This document shows, piece by piece, positions 8,743 to 16,373 of a stretch of DNA of 39,405 nt. The notes below the pieces were generated by a model, which saw only the letters and a list, made by a program, of their open reading frames with translations, had not been told where the DNA came from and did not search any database. The stretch is taken from NCBI RefSeq assembly GCF_018608325.1, contig NZ_JABAZW010000134.1:1-39405 (forward strand), in the 5' to 3' direction. Within the stretch, counting starts at the first letter, position 1. The number at the start of each line of letters is the position of its first letter. The stretch comes from Brevundimonas sp. (GTDB lineage: Bacteria; Pseudomonadota; Alphaproteobacteria; Caulobacterales; Caulobacteraceae). The translations under genes were made by a program, and so were the position numbers.

Positions 8743-9302
8743 TGGCTACCGAAAAGTACACCCCGCGCCTCAAGGCCGACTATCAGGCCCGCATCCGTGC
8801 GGAACTGAAGACGAAGTTCGGCTACACCAACGAGATGCAGATCCCCAAGCTGGACAAGATCGTCCTGAACATGGGCATCGGTGAAGCTGTTGCAGACTCC
8901 AAGAAGGCGAACGCCGCCCTCAAGGACCTGACGGCTATCGCTGGTCAGAAGGCTGTCGCCACCAAGGCGCGCAACTCGATCGCTGGCTTCAAGCTGCGTG
9001 AAGGCATGGTCATCGGCGGCAAGGTTACGCTGCGCGGCGACCAAATGTATGAGTTCCTGGACCGGTTCATCACGATCGCGCTGCCGCGCGTGAAGGATTT
9101 CCGTGGTCTGAAGGGCACTTCGTTTGACGGTCGCGGCAACTACGCCACGGGTCTGAAGGAGCACATCGTGTTCCCCGAGATCAACTACGACCAGATCGAC
9201 CAGATGTGGGGCATGGACATCATCGTCTGCACCACGGCCAAGACCGATGACGAGGCGCGCGCGCTTCTCACCGAGTTCAAGTTCCCGTTCGTGAAGAACT
9301 GA
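8742..9302 (+). CDS. rplE: 50S ribosomal protein L5
   Basis: 186 residues. Signatures are [20 protein letters not shown] and [20 protein letters not shown]. It binds 5S rRNA and contacts the P-site tRNA. Normal length and normal place between rplX and rpsN. Confidence 0.98.
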   Translation: MATEKYTPRLKADYQARIRAELKTKFGYTNEMQIPKLDKIVLNMGIGEAVADSKKANAALKDLTAIAGQKAVATKARNSIAGFKLREGMVIGGKVTLRGDQMYEFLDRFITIALPRVKDFRGLKGTSFDGRGNYATGLKEHIVFPEINYDQIDQMWGMDIIVCTTAKTDDEARALLTEFKFPFVKN

Positions 9303-9321
9303 GCGGGAAGGGAAGAGAACA

Positions 9322-9627
9322 ATGGCTAAAAAGAGCGCCGTAAACCGCAACGAAGCCGTCAAGGCTCTGGTTGCGAAGTATGCCGCAAAGCGCGCCGCCC
9401 TGAAGGCGACCGCTAACGACGAAAGCCTGCCGCTTGAGGAGCGCTTCGACGCGCGCCTGAAGCTGGCGGAACTGCCGCGCAACTCCGCGCCGAGCCGCAT
9501 TCGCAACCGTTGCGAAGTGACGGGTCGTCCGCGTGCGTTCTATCGCAAGCTCAAGATGAGCCGTATTGCGCTGCGTGAACTCGGCAACCAGGGCCAGATC
9601 CCTGGCCTGACCAAGTCCAGCTGGTAA
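9322..9627 (+). CDS. rpsN: 30S ribosomal protein S14 (zinc-independent form)
   Basis: 101 residues, the long form. It carries [20 protein letters not shown] but lacks the paired CXXC zinc motifs of the short form, so it is the C-minus type expected in alphaproteobacteria. GGGAAGAG precedes the ATG. It is a 30S head protein. Confidence 0.97.
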   Translation: MAKKSAVNRNEAVKALVAKYAAKRAALKATANDESLPLEERFDARLKLAELPRNSAPSRIRNRCEVTGRPRAFYRKLKMSRIALRELGNQGQIPGLTKSSW

Positions 9628-9642
9628 GGGGAGCGAACAGAC

Positions 9643-10041
9643 ATGATGATCAACGATCCCCTGAGCGACATGATCGCTCGCATCAAGAACGCGGCGACCC
9701 GCAAGCGTTCCAAGGTGCTGACCCCGGCTTCCCGTCTGCGCCAGCGCGTCCTCGACGTGCTGCAGGACGAAGGCTACATCCGCGGTTACAACCTGGTTCA
9801 GAACCCGGGTGAGTTTCCGCAGTTCGAGATCGAGCTGAAGTACTTCGACGGACAGCCCGTCATCGCCGAGATCGCTCGCGTGTCCAAGCCGGGCCGCCGC
9901 GTTTACTCCGCGATTGGCGATCTGAAGCCGATCAAGAACGGCCTCGGCATCTCGATCCTCTCGACTTCGAAGGGCGTCATGTCTGACGCTTCTGCGCGCG
10001 ACGCCAACGTCGGCGGCGAAGTCCTCTGCAGGGTCTACTGA
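9643..10041 (+). CDS. rpsH: 30S ribosomal protein S8
   Basis: 132 residues. [20 protein letters not shown] and the C-terminal [17 protein letters not shown] with GGEVLCRVY are typical. In E. coli S8 represses the spc operon; no matching control site was sought successfully here. Two adjacent Met codons open it (ATGATG), so the true start may be one codon later. Confidence 0.97.
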   Translation: MMINDPLSDMIARIKNAATRKRSKVLTPASRLRQRVLDVLQDEGYIRGYNLVQNPGEFPQFEIELKYFDGQPVIAEIARVSKPGRRVYSAIGDLKPIKNGLGISILSTSKGVMSDASARDANVGGEVLCRVY

Positions 10042-10042
10042 T

Positions 10043-10576
10043 ATGTCCCGTATTGGCAAGAAAACCATCGCAGTGCCGAAGGGCGTGACTGTCACGCTCG
10101 ACGGCCAAAACGTCACCGTGAAGGGTCCCAAGGGCGAACGCTCCTGGACCGTCGCCGAAGAAATCGAAGTCACCCAGGAAGGCGACGAACTGTCGCTGGC
10201 CCTGCGTACGGACACGCAACGCGCTCGCGCGATGTGGGGCCTGTCGCGCACCCTGGTCGACAATATGGTTGTCGGCGTCACGACTGGCTTCGAGAAGTCG
10301 CTTGAACTGGTCGGCGTGGGTTACCGCGCCGCCATGAAGGGTGATGCTCTGTCGCTGCAACTCGGCTTCTCGCACGAAGTCGACATCGCTCCGCCGGCTG
10401 GCGTCAGCTTTGCTGTTCCGAAGCAAACCGAGATCAAGGTCTCCGGTTCGGACAAGCAAGCCGTCGGTCAGATCGCCGCGGTCATCCGCAAGCTGCGTCC
10501 GCCTGAGCCTTACAAGGGCAAGGGCGTCCGTTACGCGGGCGAGAAGGTCCGTCGCAAGGAAGGCAAGAAGAAGTAA
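10043..10576 (+). CDS. rplF: 50S ribosomal protein L6
   Basis: 177 residues, two repeated domains. [20 protein letters not shown] starts the first, and the C-terminal signature [20 protein letters not shown] marks the second. It lies near the factor-binding site. One base separates it from rpsH. Confidence 0.98.
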   Translation: MSRIGKKTIAVPKGVTVTLDGQNVTVKGPKGERSWTVAEEIEVTQEGDELSLALRTDTQRARAMWGLSRTLVDNMVVGVTTGFEKSLELVGVGYRAAMKGDALSLQLGFSHEVDIAPPAGVSFAVPKQTEIKVSGSDKQAVGQIAAVIRKLRPPEPYKGKGVRYAGEKVRRKEGKKK

Positions 10577-10579
10577 GTC

Positions 10580-10936
10580 ATGGCTCTTTCTCTTCGACAA
10601 CAAGCCAAGCGCCGCTCGGAGCGCACTCGTCGCCGCCTGAAGGCCGTCGCCAACGGTCGTCTGCGTCTGTCGGTGTACCGTTCGGACAAGAACATCTCGG
10701 CCCAGATCATCGACGACGCCGCTGGCGTGACCGTCGCTTCTGCTTCGTCGCTGGAAGGCGGCCGCGGCAAGAAGGGCTCGGACGCTGCTGCTGCTGCTGC
10801 AATCGGCAAGCTGATCGCCGAACGCGCCATCGAGAAGGGCGTCAAGGACGTCGTCTTCGACCGTGGCGAGTACATCTATCATGGACGGGTGAAGGCGCTG
10901 GCGGAAGCCGCGCGCGAAGCCGGCCTGAACTTCTAA
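10580..10936 (+). CDS. rplR: 50S ribosomal protein L18
   Basis: 118 residues. The basic N-terminus ([18 protein letters not shown]) binds 5S rRNA, and the folded part ends [19 protein letters not shown], the family's characteristic C-terminus. It is located between rplF and rpsE as usual. Confidence 0.97.
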   Translation: MALSLRQQAKRRSERTRRRLKAVANGRLRLSVYRSDKNISAQIIDDAAGVTVASASSLEGGRGKKGSDAAAAAAIGKLIAERAIEKGVKDVVFDRGEYIYHGRVKALAEAAREAGLNF

Positions 10937-10948
10937 GGGACGCGAAGC

Positions 10949-11557
10949 ATGGCGCATCAACCCCAGCGCGGCGGCGGCGGCAACGATCGCAACCGTCGTG
11001 ACAATCGCAACGCTCCCGCTGTCGACGGTCCGGATTCGGACATCGTCGAGAAGCTGGTGCACATCAACCGCGTTGCGGCCACCGTTAAGGGCGGACGTCG
11101 TTTCTCGTTCGCCGCTCTGATGGTTGTCGGCGACGGCAAGGGTCGCGTTGGCTTCGGTCACGGTAAGGCCCGTGAAGTGCCGGAAGCCATCCGCAAGGCG
11201 ACTGAAGAAGCCAAGAAGACGATGATCCGCGTTCCGCTTCGCGAGAACCGCACCCTGCACCACGACGGCAACGGCCGTTGGGGCGCTGGCAAGATCATGA
11301 TGCGCGCTGCCCCTCCCGGCACCGGCGTCATCGCAGGCGGTCCGATGCGTGCAGTCCTCGAAACCCTCGGCGTTCAAGACGTTGTGGGCAAGTCGACCGG
11401 CTCGTCGAACCCCTACAACATGATCCGTGCAACGTTCGAAGCACTGAAGGTCCAGTCCTCGCCCCGTCAAGTCGCGTCCAAGCGCGGCAAGAAGGTCGCG
11501 GATCTGATGGGCCGTCGCAACGACGGCGCCTCGGCGCCTGAAGCTGTGGAGTCCTGA
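10949..11557 (+). CDS. rpsE: 30S ribosomal protein S5
   Basis: 202 residues, longer than the roughly 167 of E. coli because of a Gly/Asn/Arg-rich N-terminal extension (first 30 or so residues) and a short C-terminal tail. The dsRBD-like domain ([20 protein letters not shown]) and [20 protein letters not shown] are intact. It is part of the decoding fidelity network and the mRNA entry helicase. Two bases separate it from rpmD. Confidence 0.98.
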   Translation: MAHQPQRGGGGNDRNRRDNRNAPAVDGPDSDIVEKLVHINRVAATVKGGRRFSFAALMVVGDGKGRVGFGHGKAREVPEAIRKATEEAKKTMIRVPLRENRTLHHDGNGRWGAGKIMMRAAPPGTGVIAGGPMRAVLETLGVQDVVGKSTGSSNPYNMIRATFEALKVQSSPRQVASKRGKKVADLMGRRNDGASAPEAVES

Positions 11558-11559
11558 TC

Positions 11560-11748
11560 ATGGCTGAGAAGAAGACTGTCACCGTCAAGCAGACCGGTTC
11601 GCCGATCCGCCGCAAGAACGACCAACGCGCCACCCTGGTGGGCCTGGGTCTGAATCGCCTGGGTCGTGAATCGACGCTGGAAGACACGCCTTCGGTTCGT
11701 GGGATGATCGCAAAAGTCGCCCACCTCACCGAGATCGTCGAAAAGTAA
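11560..11748 (+). CDS. rpmD: 50S ribosomal protein L30
   Basis: 62 residues, the bacterial short form. [20 protein letters not shown] and [21 protein letters not shown] are the signatures. It is the last gene before the first long interruption of the cluster: two hairpins including a full terminator follow. Confidence 0.97.
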   Translation: MAEKKTVTVKQTGSPIRRKNDQRATLVGLGLNRLGRESTLEDTPSVRGMIAKVAHLTEIVEK

Positions 11749-11755
11749 GCCGTTG

Positions 11756-11786
11756 CGCCCTCTCCCGAAACCGGGGGAGGGCGTTT
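11756..11786 (+). terminator. Terminator-like hairpin downstream of rpmD
   Basis: An 11-bp stem (11756-11766 with 11773-11783, one G-T pair) with a GAAACC loop is followed by TTT. The U tract is short, so alone it may act as a pause, a processing site or a partial terminator. Confidence 0.6.
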
Positions 11787-11804
11787 CTGCACTTGCAGAT
11801 ACCC

Positions 11805-11837
11805 GAAGGGCCGCCTAGAAGCGGCCCTTCATTTTTT
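11805..11837 (+). terminator. Strong intrinsic terminator between rpmD and rplO
   Basis: A perfect 10-bp stem (GAAGGGCCGC 11805-11814 with GCGGCCCTTC 11821-11830) is followed by A and six T (11832-11837). By sequence it is as good as the terminators at the ends of other genes here, yet it sits inside the spc operon before rplO and secY. Confidence 0.85.
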
Positions 11838-11892
11838 CACCGCCGAGTCCGGACAAATGTTCCGGGCGCTAGCACCCGAAAGGATCAGGCAT

Positions 11893-12486
11893 ATGAAACT
11901 GAACGAAATCCGCGACAACGAAGGCGCACACAAGAAGCGCATGCGCGTCGGCCGTGGCCCGGGTTCGGGCAAGGGCAAGACCGCTGGCCGTGGCGTCAAG
12001 GGTCAGAAGTCGCGTACGGGCGTCAGCCTGCTGGGCTTTGAAGGCGGTCAAATGCCGCTGTACATGCGTATGCCCAAGCGCGGCTTCAACAACCCGAACG
12101 CGCTGAAGCTGGCTGAAGTGAACCTGTGGCGCCTGCAAGACGCCATCGACGCTGGCAAGCTGGACGCCAAGTCGGAACTGAAGGGCGACGCCCTGGTCGC
12201 TGCTGGCGTGATCCGTCGCGTCAAGGACGGCGTGCGTCTGCTGGGCACCGGCGAGCTGAAGCAAGCCCTGAACCTGGTCGTCTGGTCGGCAACCTCGGGC
12301 GCCATCAAGGCGATCGAAGCTGCTGGCGGCACCGTGGTGCAAGAGCGTATCGCTGCAGAAGCCAAGGCTGCTGCCCGCCTCGAGAAGCGCAACGCCGCCA
12401 AGGGCAAGGCTCCGGCTCCCAAGGCGCCGCGCGGCGACGAGAACAAGATCTCGGCTCGCACCAAGCGCACCGCCGCCAAGGCATAA
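11893..12486 (+). CDS. rplO: 50S ribosomal protein L15
   Basis: 197 residues. ATG 11893 gives the canonical [20 protein letters not shown] and follows AAAGGATCAGG. The Gly-rich loop [20 protein letters not shown] and [19 protein letters not shown] are intact. The last 45 or so residues form an Ala/Lys-rich tail (from [17 protein letters not shown]) that makes it much longer than the 144-160 residues usual for the family. It is separated from rpmD by 144 nt with two terminator hairpins and from secY by 130 nt with further structure. I found no convincing promoter of its own. Confidence 0.97.
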   Translation: MKLNEIRDNEGAHKKRMRVGRGPGSGKGKTAGRGVKGQKSRTGVSLLGFEGGQMPLYMRMPKRGFNNPNALKLAEVNLWRLQDAIDAGKLDAKSELKGDALVAAGVIRRVKDGVRLLGTGELKQALNLVVWSATSGAIKAIEAAGGTVVQERIAAEAKAAARLEKRNAAKGKAPAPKAPRGDENKISARTKRTAAKA

Positions 12487-12493
12487 GCAAACC

Positions 12494-12540
12494 CGTCGTT
12501 GCGGCGATTAGGTCGTGACCTGATTACACCTGCGACGACG
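12494..12540 (+). promoter_or_regulatory. Long imperfect hairpin in the rplO-secY spacer
   Basis: The outer stem CGTCGTTGC (12494-12502) pairs with GCGACGACG (12532-12540), with one G-T. The inner stem 12506-12513 pairs with 12518-12525 around the near-palindrome AGGTC-GT-GACCT. There is no T tract. It begins eight bases after the rplO stop, and could be an RNA regulatory or processing element. No known family was recognised. Confidence 0.45.
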
Positions 12541-12549
12541 AAAGAACGG

Positions 12550-12576
12550 AAGCGGCTCTCGCATGAGAGCCGCTTT
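12550..12576 (+). terminator. Terminator-like hairpin upstream of secY
   Basis: A perfect 11-bp stem AAGCGGCTCTC (12550-12560) with GAGAGCCGCTT (12565-12575) and GCAT loop, followed by only a short T run. It is weak as a terminator and could be an attenuator or a stabilising/processing hairpin ahead of secY. Confidence 0.5.
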
Positions 12577-12616
12577 CCGCCTATCTGACGACTCTCTCAG
12601 TCGTGGGGACGCATAA

Positions 12617-13996
12617 ATGGCTTCGGCCGCAGAACAACTCGCCGCCAATATGAACATGGGCTCGTTCGCGAAAGCGACCGAGCTGCACAAGCGCCTGCTG
12701 TTTACCCTGGGCGCTCTGCTGGTTTATCGCATCGGCACCTACGTGCCGATCCCGGGCATCAACTCGCAGGCCTTCCTGCAGTTCTTCCAAGACCCGAGCG
12801 GTCAGCGCGGCATCCTGGACATGTTCAACATGTTCTCGGGCGGCGCGGTGGAGCGTATGGCCATCTTTGCACTGAACGTGATGCCGTACATTTCGGCGTC
12901 CATCATCGTGCAACTGATGGGCACCGTGTATCCGCCCTGGGAGAAGCTGAAGAAGGAAGGCGGCGAAAGCGGCCGCAAGCAGCTGAACCAGTACACCCGT
13001 TACCTGACGGTGTTCCTGGCTCTGGCGCAGTCCTTCGGCATCGCGGCGGGCCTGAACGCCCAGGCCGGCCTGGTCGACAACCCCGGCATCTTCTTCATCG
13101 TCTCGACGGTCGTCACCCTGACCGGCGGCACCATGTTCCTGATGTGGCTGGGTGAGCAGGTTACGGCGCGCGGCGTCGGCAACGGCATCTCTCTGATCAT
13201 CTTCGCAGGCATCGTGGCGGTTCTGCCGTCCACCATCGCCCGTCTGCTGGGCCTGGCTCAGCAAGGTCAGATGTCGGCCTTCGCCCTGCTGTTCATCGCC
13301 ATTCTGGCTGTGGCCACCGTGGTCTTCATCGTCTTCATGGAACGCGCCCAGCGCCGTCTTCTGATCCAGTATCCGAAGCGCCAGGAAGGCAACCGCATGG
13401 CTGGGGGCGAGCGTTCGTTTCTGCCGCTGAAGGTCAACACTGCGGGCGTTATCCCGCCGATCTTCGCCTCGTCGCTGCTGATGCTGCCGACGACGGTTGC
13501 GACCATGACCGCCAACGCTGACCTGCCCAGCTGGGCAAGCTGGCTGCCGCTGGTGACGGCGCAGCTGACGCACGGCCAGCCGCTGTTCATGGTGCTCTAC
13601 GCCGCCCTGATCATCTTCTTCTGCTTCTTCTACACCTCGATCACCTTCAACCCTGAAGACACGGCCGAGAACCTGCGCAAGTACGGCGGCTTCCTGCCGG
13701 GCATCCGTCCGGGCAAGCGTACGGCGGAATATCTGGACTATGTCCTGACCCGCCTGACGGTGATCGGCGCCGCCTACATCACCGCCGTCTGCCTGCTGCC
13801 TGAGTTCATCGTCAGCCAGTTCGGCAACAGCCTGTACTTTGGCGGAACGTCTATCTTGATCGTCGTGTCGGTCACGATGGACACTGTGGCCCAGATTCAG
13901 TCTCAACTGCTGGCGCACCAGTACGAAGGCCTGATCAAGAAGGCCAAGCTGCGCGGTCGCGGCGGTCGTGGCGCTCCCACGCCTGTCCGTCGCTAA
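12617..13996 (+). CDS. secY: Protein translocase subunit SecY
   Basis: 459 residues with ten predictable membrane spans, the channel of the Sec translocon. The conserved start KRLLFTLGALLVYRIGTYVP with PGINSQAF, and later GGERSFLPLKVNTAGVIPPI (cytosolic loop and TM7), FYTSITFNPEDTAENLRKYG and GFLPGIRPGKRTAEYLDYVL are all present and in order. ATG 12617 is preceded by GGGGACG; a second Met at residue 12 is a less likely start. It lies between rplO and adk as in most proteobacteria. The C-terminus ends in a basic Gly/Arg-rich stretch. Confidence 0.98.
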   Translation: MASAAEQLAANMNMGSFAKATELHKRLLFTLGALLVYRIGTYVPIPGINSQAFLQFFQDPSGQRGILDMFNMFSGGAVERMAIFALNVMPYISASIIVQLMGTVYPPWEKLKKEGGESGRKQLNQYTRYLTVFLALAQSFGIAAGLNAQAGLVDNPGIFFIVSTVVTLTGGTMFLMWLGEQVTARGVGNGISLIIFAGIVAVLPSTIARLLGLAQQGQMSAFALLFIAILAVATVVFIVFMERAQRRLLIQYPKRQEGNRMAGGERSFLPLKVNTAGVIPPIFASSLLMLPTTVATMTANADLPSWASWLPLVTAQLTHGQPLFMVLYAALIIFFCFFYTSITFNPEDTAENLRKYGGFLPGIRPGKRTAEYLDYVLTRLTVIGAAYITAVCLLPEFIVSQFGNSLYFGGTSILIVVSVTMDTVAQIQSQLLAHQYEGLIKKAKLRGRGGRGAPTPVRR

Positions 13997-14037
13997 GTCC
14001 AAACTTTGAAGACCAAGCCTAGGGGAGGGCTTAAAGC

Positions 14038-14598
14038 GTGAACTTGATCCTGTTCGGACCGCCGGCGGCGGGCAAGGGCACCCAGGCGAAACGGCTGGTG
14101 GAAGAGAAGGGCATGGTCCAGCTCTCCACCGGCGACATGCTTCGCGCGGCGATCGCTTCGGGCTCGGAGCTGGGAAACAAGGTCAAGGACGTGCTGGCGC
14201 GGGGCGATCTGGTCACCGACGAGATCGTCATCGCCCTGATCGAAGACCGTCTGGACGAGGCCGAGGCCGCTGGTGGAGCCATCTTCGACGGCTTCCCCCG
14301 CACTGTCGTTCAGGCCGAGGCGCTGGACGCCATGCTGGCCAAACGCGGCAAGCAGATCGACGCCGTGGTCCGCCTGAAGGTGGATGACGACGCCCTGCTG
14401 GAACGTGTCGCCAAACGCTATGCCGACCAGGGCCGCCCCGACGATAATCCTGAGTCCTTCGTGGTGCGTCTGGAAGCCTACAACCACAACACCGCCCCGC
14501 TGCTTCCCTACTATGAGACGCAGGGCAAGCTGACTGAGGCCGACGGCATGGGCTCCATCGAATCGGTGGCCAAGGCCATCGACGAGGCACTCGCCTGA
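14038..14598 (+). CDS. adk: Adenylate kinase
   Basis: 186 residues. P-loop LFGPPAAGKGTQAKRLVEE (residues 5-23), AMP-binding STGDMLRAAI, and FDGFPRTVVQAEAL are intact. The LID is short (RYADQGRPDDNPESFVVRLE), so this is the short type without a zinc finger, as in other alphaproteobacteria. It converts ATP plus AMP to two ADP in the cytoplasm. The start is GTG 14038, chosen because MNLILFGPP is canonical and GGGGAGGG lies just upstream. Forty-one bases separate it from secY. Confidence 0.97.
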   Translation: MNLILFGPPAAGKGTQAKRLVEEKGMVQLSTGDMLRAAIASGSELGNKVKDVLARGDLVTDEIVIALIEDRLDEAEAAGGAIFDGFPRTVVQAEALDAMLAKRGKQIDAVVRLKVDDDALLERVAKRYADQGRPDDNPESFVVRLEAYNHNTAPLLPYYETQGKLTEADGMGSIESVAKAIDEALA

Positions 14599-14649
14599 AA
14601 TCTGAACCGGGGTTTGGCGTGACGCGCGTTTTCGGGCATTGATCGTCCG

Positions 14650-15381
14650 ATGACCGAACGCGCCGCCAGCCCTTCGGAAAAGTCCCGCCTGCGCCGGTGG
14701 CGCATGGCGGGCATATTCACCGCCGTCGCTGTCGCCGAGATCGGCCTGTTCCTGCTGCTGGGACAGGTGAGGGGACCCAAGGCCTCGCCGGTGATCGACC
14801 CGCAGCCGTTTGAGGTCATTCTCTACGATCCCCCGCCGCCGATCTCTCGGGATCCGCCAGCGCCCAAGGCCGGGGGAGGCGCACCTGCTGCGCCCGCCAC
14901 TATTCACACACCGCCGCCACCGCCTAAGCCGCGTCCGCCGGAACTGCCTGCGCCGCCCGCCAAGGCGCCTGAGCCGGCGCCCGTTGTCGGCATCGCCCCG
15001 ACGCCGTCAGTCGAACCGGGTTTCGGCCAGGGCGGGCAGGGGACAGGAAGCGGGAGCGGTACAGGCTCTGGAAAGGGCCCGGGCAGCGGCTCGACCGGCC
15101 CGCGAATCGTCACAGGTCCGACCATCGGCCAGATCCGGGATATGCACCCCGCCAACGCCCGCAGCCGCTATGGTCGGGTGGAGCTGTCATGCGTTATCCG
15201 CCTGGACAGTCGGCTTGAGGCCTGCCGCGTGCTAGAAGAGACCCCGGCGGGCTTGGGCTTTGGTGCTGCGGGCCTGCGGGTCGCGGGCTATTTCCGCTTT
15301 CAGCCGCCGACAGAAAACGGCCGTCCGATCGAAGGGCAGAGGGTCACGGTGGGGGTCGACTTCGGCCGTCCGCCGCGTTGA
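14650..15381 (+). CDS. TonB-like energy-transducer protein
   Basis: 243 residues with TonB architecture. A cytoplasmic basic N-terminus (SRLRRWRMAG) is followed by one membrane span at about 20-38 (FTAVAVAEIGLFLLLG). Then comes a Pro-rich stretch (about 55-125, DPPPPISRDPPAPK and many PP pairs), a Gly/Ser-rich spacer (about 126-155), and a C-terminal alpha/beta domain (RYGRVELSCVIRLDSRLEAC to RPIEGQRVTVGVDFGRP) like TonB_C. Such proteins couple the proton-motive force to outer-membrane receptors; no exbB/exbD is adjacent. It lies between adk and rpsM, an accessory insertion in the ribosomal cluster. The start has only a weak ribosome-binding site. Confidence 0.75.
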   Translation: MTERAASPSEKSRLRRWRMAGIFTAVAVAEIGLFLLLGQVRGPKASPVIDPQPFEVILYDPPPPISRDPPAPKAGGGAPAAPATIHTPPPPPKPRPPELPAPPAKAPEPAPVVGIAPTPSVEPGFGQGGQGTGSGSGTGSGKGPGSGSTGPRIVTGPTIGQIRDMHPANARSRYGRVELSCVIRLDSRLEACRVLEETPAGLGFGAAGLRVAGYFRFQPPTENGRPIEGQRVTVGVDFGRPPR

Positions 15382-15395
15382 CAAGCCCGAAGACG

Positions 15396-15423
15396 TTGAC
15401 GCCCTGTGAATCATATGTATAAG
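15396..15423 (+). promoter_or_regulatory. Predicted promoter of the rpsM-rpsK-rpoA-rplQ operon
   Basis: TTGACG (15396-15401), a 16-base spacer and TATAAG (15418-15423) make the best sigma-70-type promoter I see in the cluster. It lies just after the TonB-like stop codon and 87 bases before rpsM, so the alpha operon can probably be transcribed on its own. Confidence 0.65.
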
Positions 15424-15446
15424 GGCGGCTTCCCGCGAAGGGCGCC

Positions 15447-15476
15447 ACGCTCCTGGTCTGTTGACCGGAGCGTTTG
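15447..15476 (+). promoter_or_regulatory. Hairpin in the rpsM leader, possible attenuator
   Basis: ACGCTCC (15447-15453) pairs with GGAGCGT (15467-15473), extended by GGTC/GACC (15455-15458 with 15463-15466) past a one-base bulge. TTTGTTG follows. It sits between the predicted promoter and the rpsM GTG, so it may act as an attenuator or as a site for autogenous control. Confidence 0.5.
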
Positions 15477-15509
15477 TTGCGTCTGACTAACGCGTATCTG
15501 GAGAATTTC

Positions 15510-15878
15510 GTGGCCCGTATTGCTGGCGTCAACATCCCGACCAACAAGCGCGTATTCATCGCGCTTCAGTACATCCATGGCATCGGCCCCGCCGCCGCCA
15601 AGGACATCACCGAGAAGGTGGGCATTGAGTCCGCTCGTCGTGTGAACCAGCTGACGGACGCCGAAGTCCTGTCGATCCGCGAAACGATCGACAAGGATCA
15701 CACGGTTGAGGGCGACCTGCGCCGCGAGACCTCGATGAACATCAAGCGTCTGATGGACCTGGCCTGCTACCGCGGCCTGCGTCACCGTAAGGGCCTGCCG
15801 GTCCGCGGCCAGCGCACCCACACCAACGCTCGCACCCGCAAGGGTCCGGCCAAGCCGATCGCCGGCAAGAAGAAGTAA
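15510..15878 (+). CDS. rpsM: 30S ribosomal protein S13
   Basis: 122 residues, exactly the family length when started at GTG 15510 ([20 protein letters not shown]), which has GGAGAA eight bases upstream. An in-frame TTG further upstream would add a nonconserved 12-residue leader. The signature [20 protein letters not shown] is intact. It is a 30S head protein bridging to L5. It is the first gene of the alpha operon. Confidence 0.97.
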   Translation: MARIAGVNIPTNKRVFIALQYIHGIGPAAAKDITEKVGIESARRVNQLTDAEVLSIRETIDKDHTVEGDLRRETSMNIKRLMDLACYRGLRHRKGLPVRGQRTHTNARTRKGPAKPIAGKKK

Positions 15879-15892
15879 GAGAGAGCTGATCG

Positions 15893-16282
15893 ATGGCCAA
15901 GGAACCGGGTCGCGTAAAGCGCCGCGAACGCAAGAACATCACGTCGGGCGTCGCCCACGTGAACGCCAGCTTCAACAACACCATGGTGACCATCACCGAC
16001 GCACAAGGGAACGCGATTTCCTGGTCGTCGGCCGGTCACATGGGCTTCAAGGGTTCGCGTAAGTCGACCCCGTATGCAGCCCAGATGGCGGCTGAAGACG
16101 CAGGCAAGAAGGCACAAGAGCACGGCGTGAAGACGCTGGAAGTGAACGTCTCGGGTCCGGGTTCCGGCCGTGAGTCGGCTCTGCGCGCTCTGCAGTCGGT
16201 CGGCCTGACGATCACCACGATCCGCGACGTCACCCCGATGCCGCACAATGGTTGCCGTCCGCCCAAGCGTCGTCGCGTCTAA
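15893..16282 (+). CDS. rpsK: 30S ribosomal protein S11
   Basis: 129 residues. [20 protein letters not shown] opens the core, and [20 protein letters not shown] is the typical C-terminus. It is part of the 30S platform. AGAGAGCTGATCG precedes the ATG, and a 91-base spacer with a hairpin separates it from rpoA. No rpsD lies between, which is usual for alphaproteobacteria. Confidence 0.98.
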   Translation: MAKEPGRVKRRERKNITSGVAHVNASFNNTMVTITDAQGNAISWSSAGHMGFKGSRKSTPYAAQMAAEDAGKKAQEHGVKTLEVNVSGPGSGRESALRALQSVGLTITTIRDVTPMPHNGCRPPKRRRV

Positions 16283-16310
16283 TCGACCCCGCTAAGAGCA
16301 CCCCCATCTC

Positions 16311-16353
16311 CGTCGGCTCCACCATGGCCTCGTCGACAAGGCCGGAGCCGACG
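16311..16353 (+). promoter_or_regulatory. Stem-loop in the rpsK-rpoA spacer
   Basis: CGTCGGCTCC (16311-16320) pairs perfectly with GGAGCCGACG (16344-16353). Inside, GGCCT (16326-16330) pairs with AGGCC (16339-16343), leaving a five-base bulge. No T tract follows, so it is not an intrinsic terminator. It lies 20 bases before the rpoA start, where it could tune rpoA translation or be cleaved. Confidence 0.55.
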
Positions 16354-16373
16354 AAACCCGTTCGAGGGACAAA

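Noticed and set aside
11793..11821. Possible promoter TTGCAG-N17-TAGAAG before rplO
   Set aside because: Weak -10 match and it lies within the terminator hairpin; not convincing.
12581..14002. A 473-codon minus-strand frame opposite secY
   Set aside because: Gln/Asp/Arg-rich composition typical of the antisense of membrane-protein codons; the secY frame is unambiguous.
15378..15383. A perfect TTGACA at the TonB-like stop codon
   Set aside because: No acceptable -10 at 16-18 bases; the site at 15396-15423 is better.
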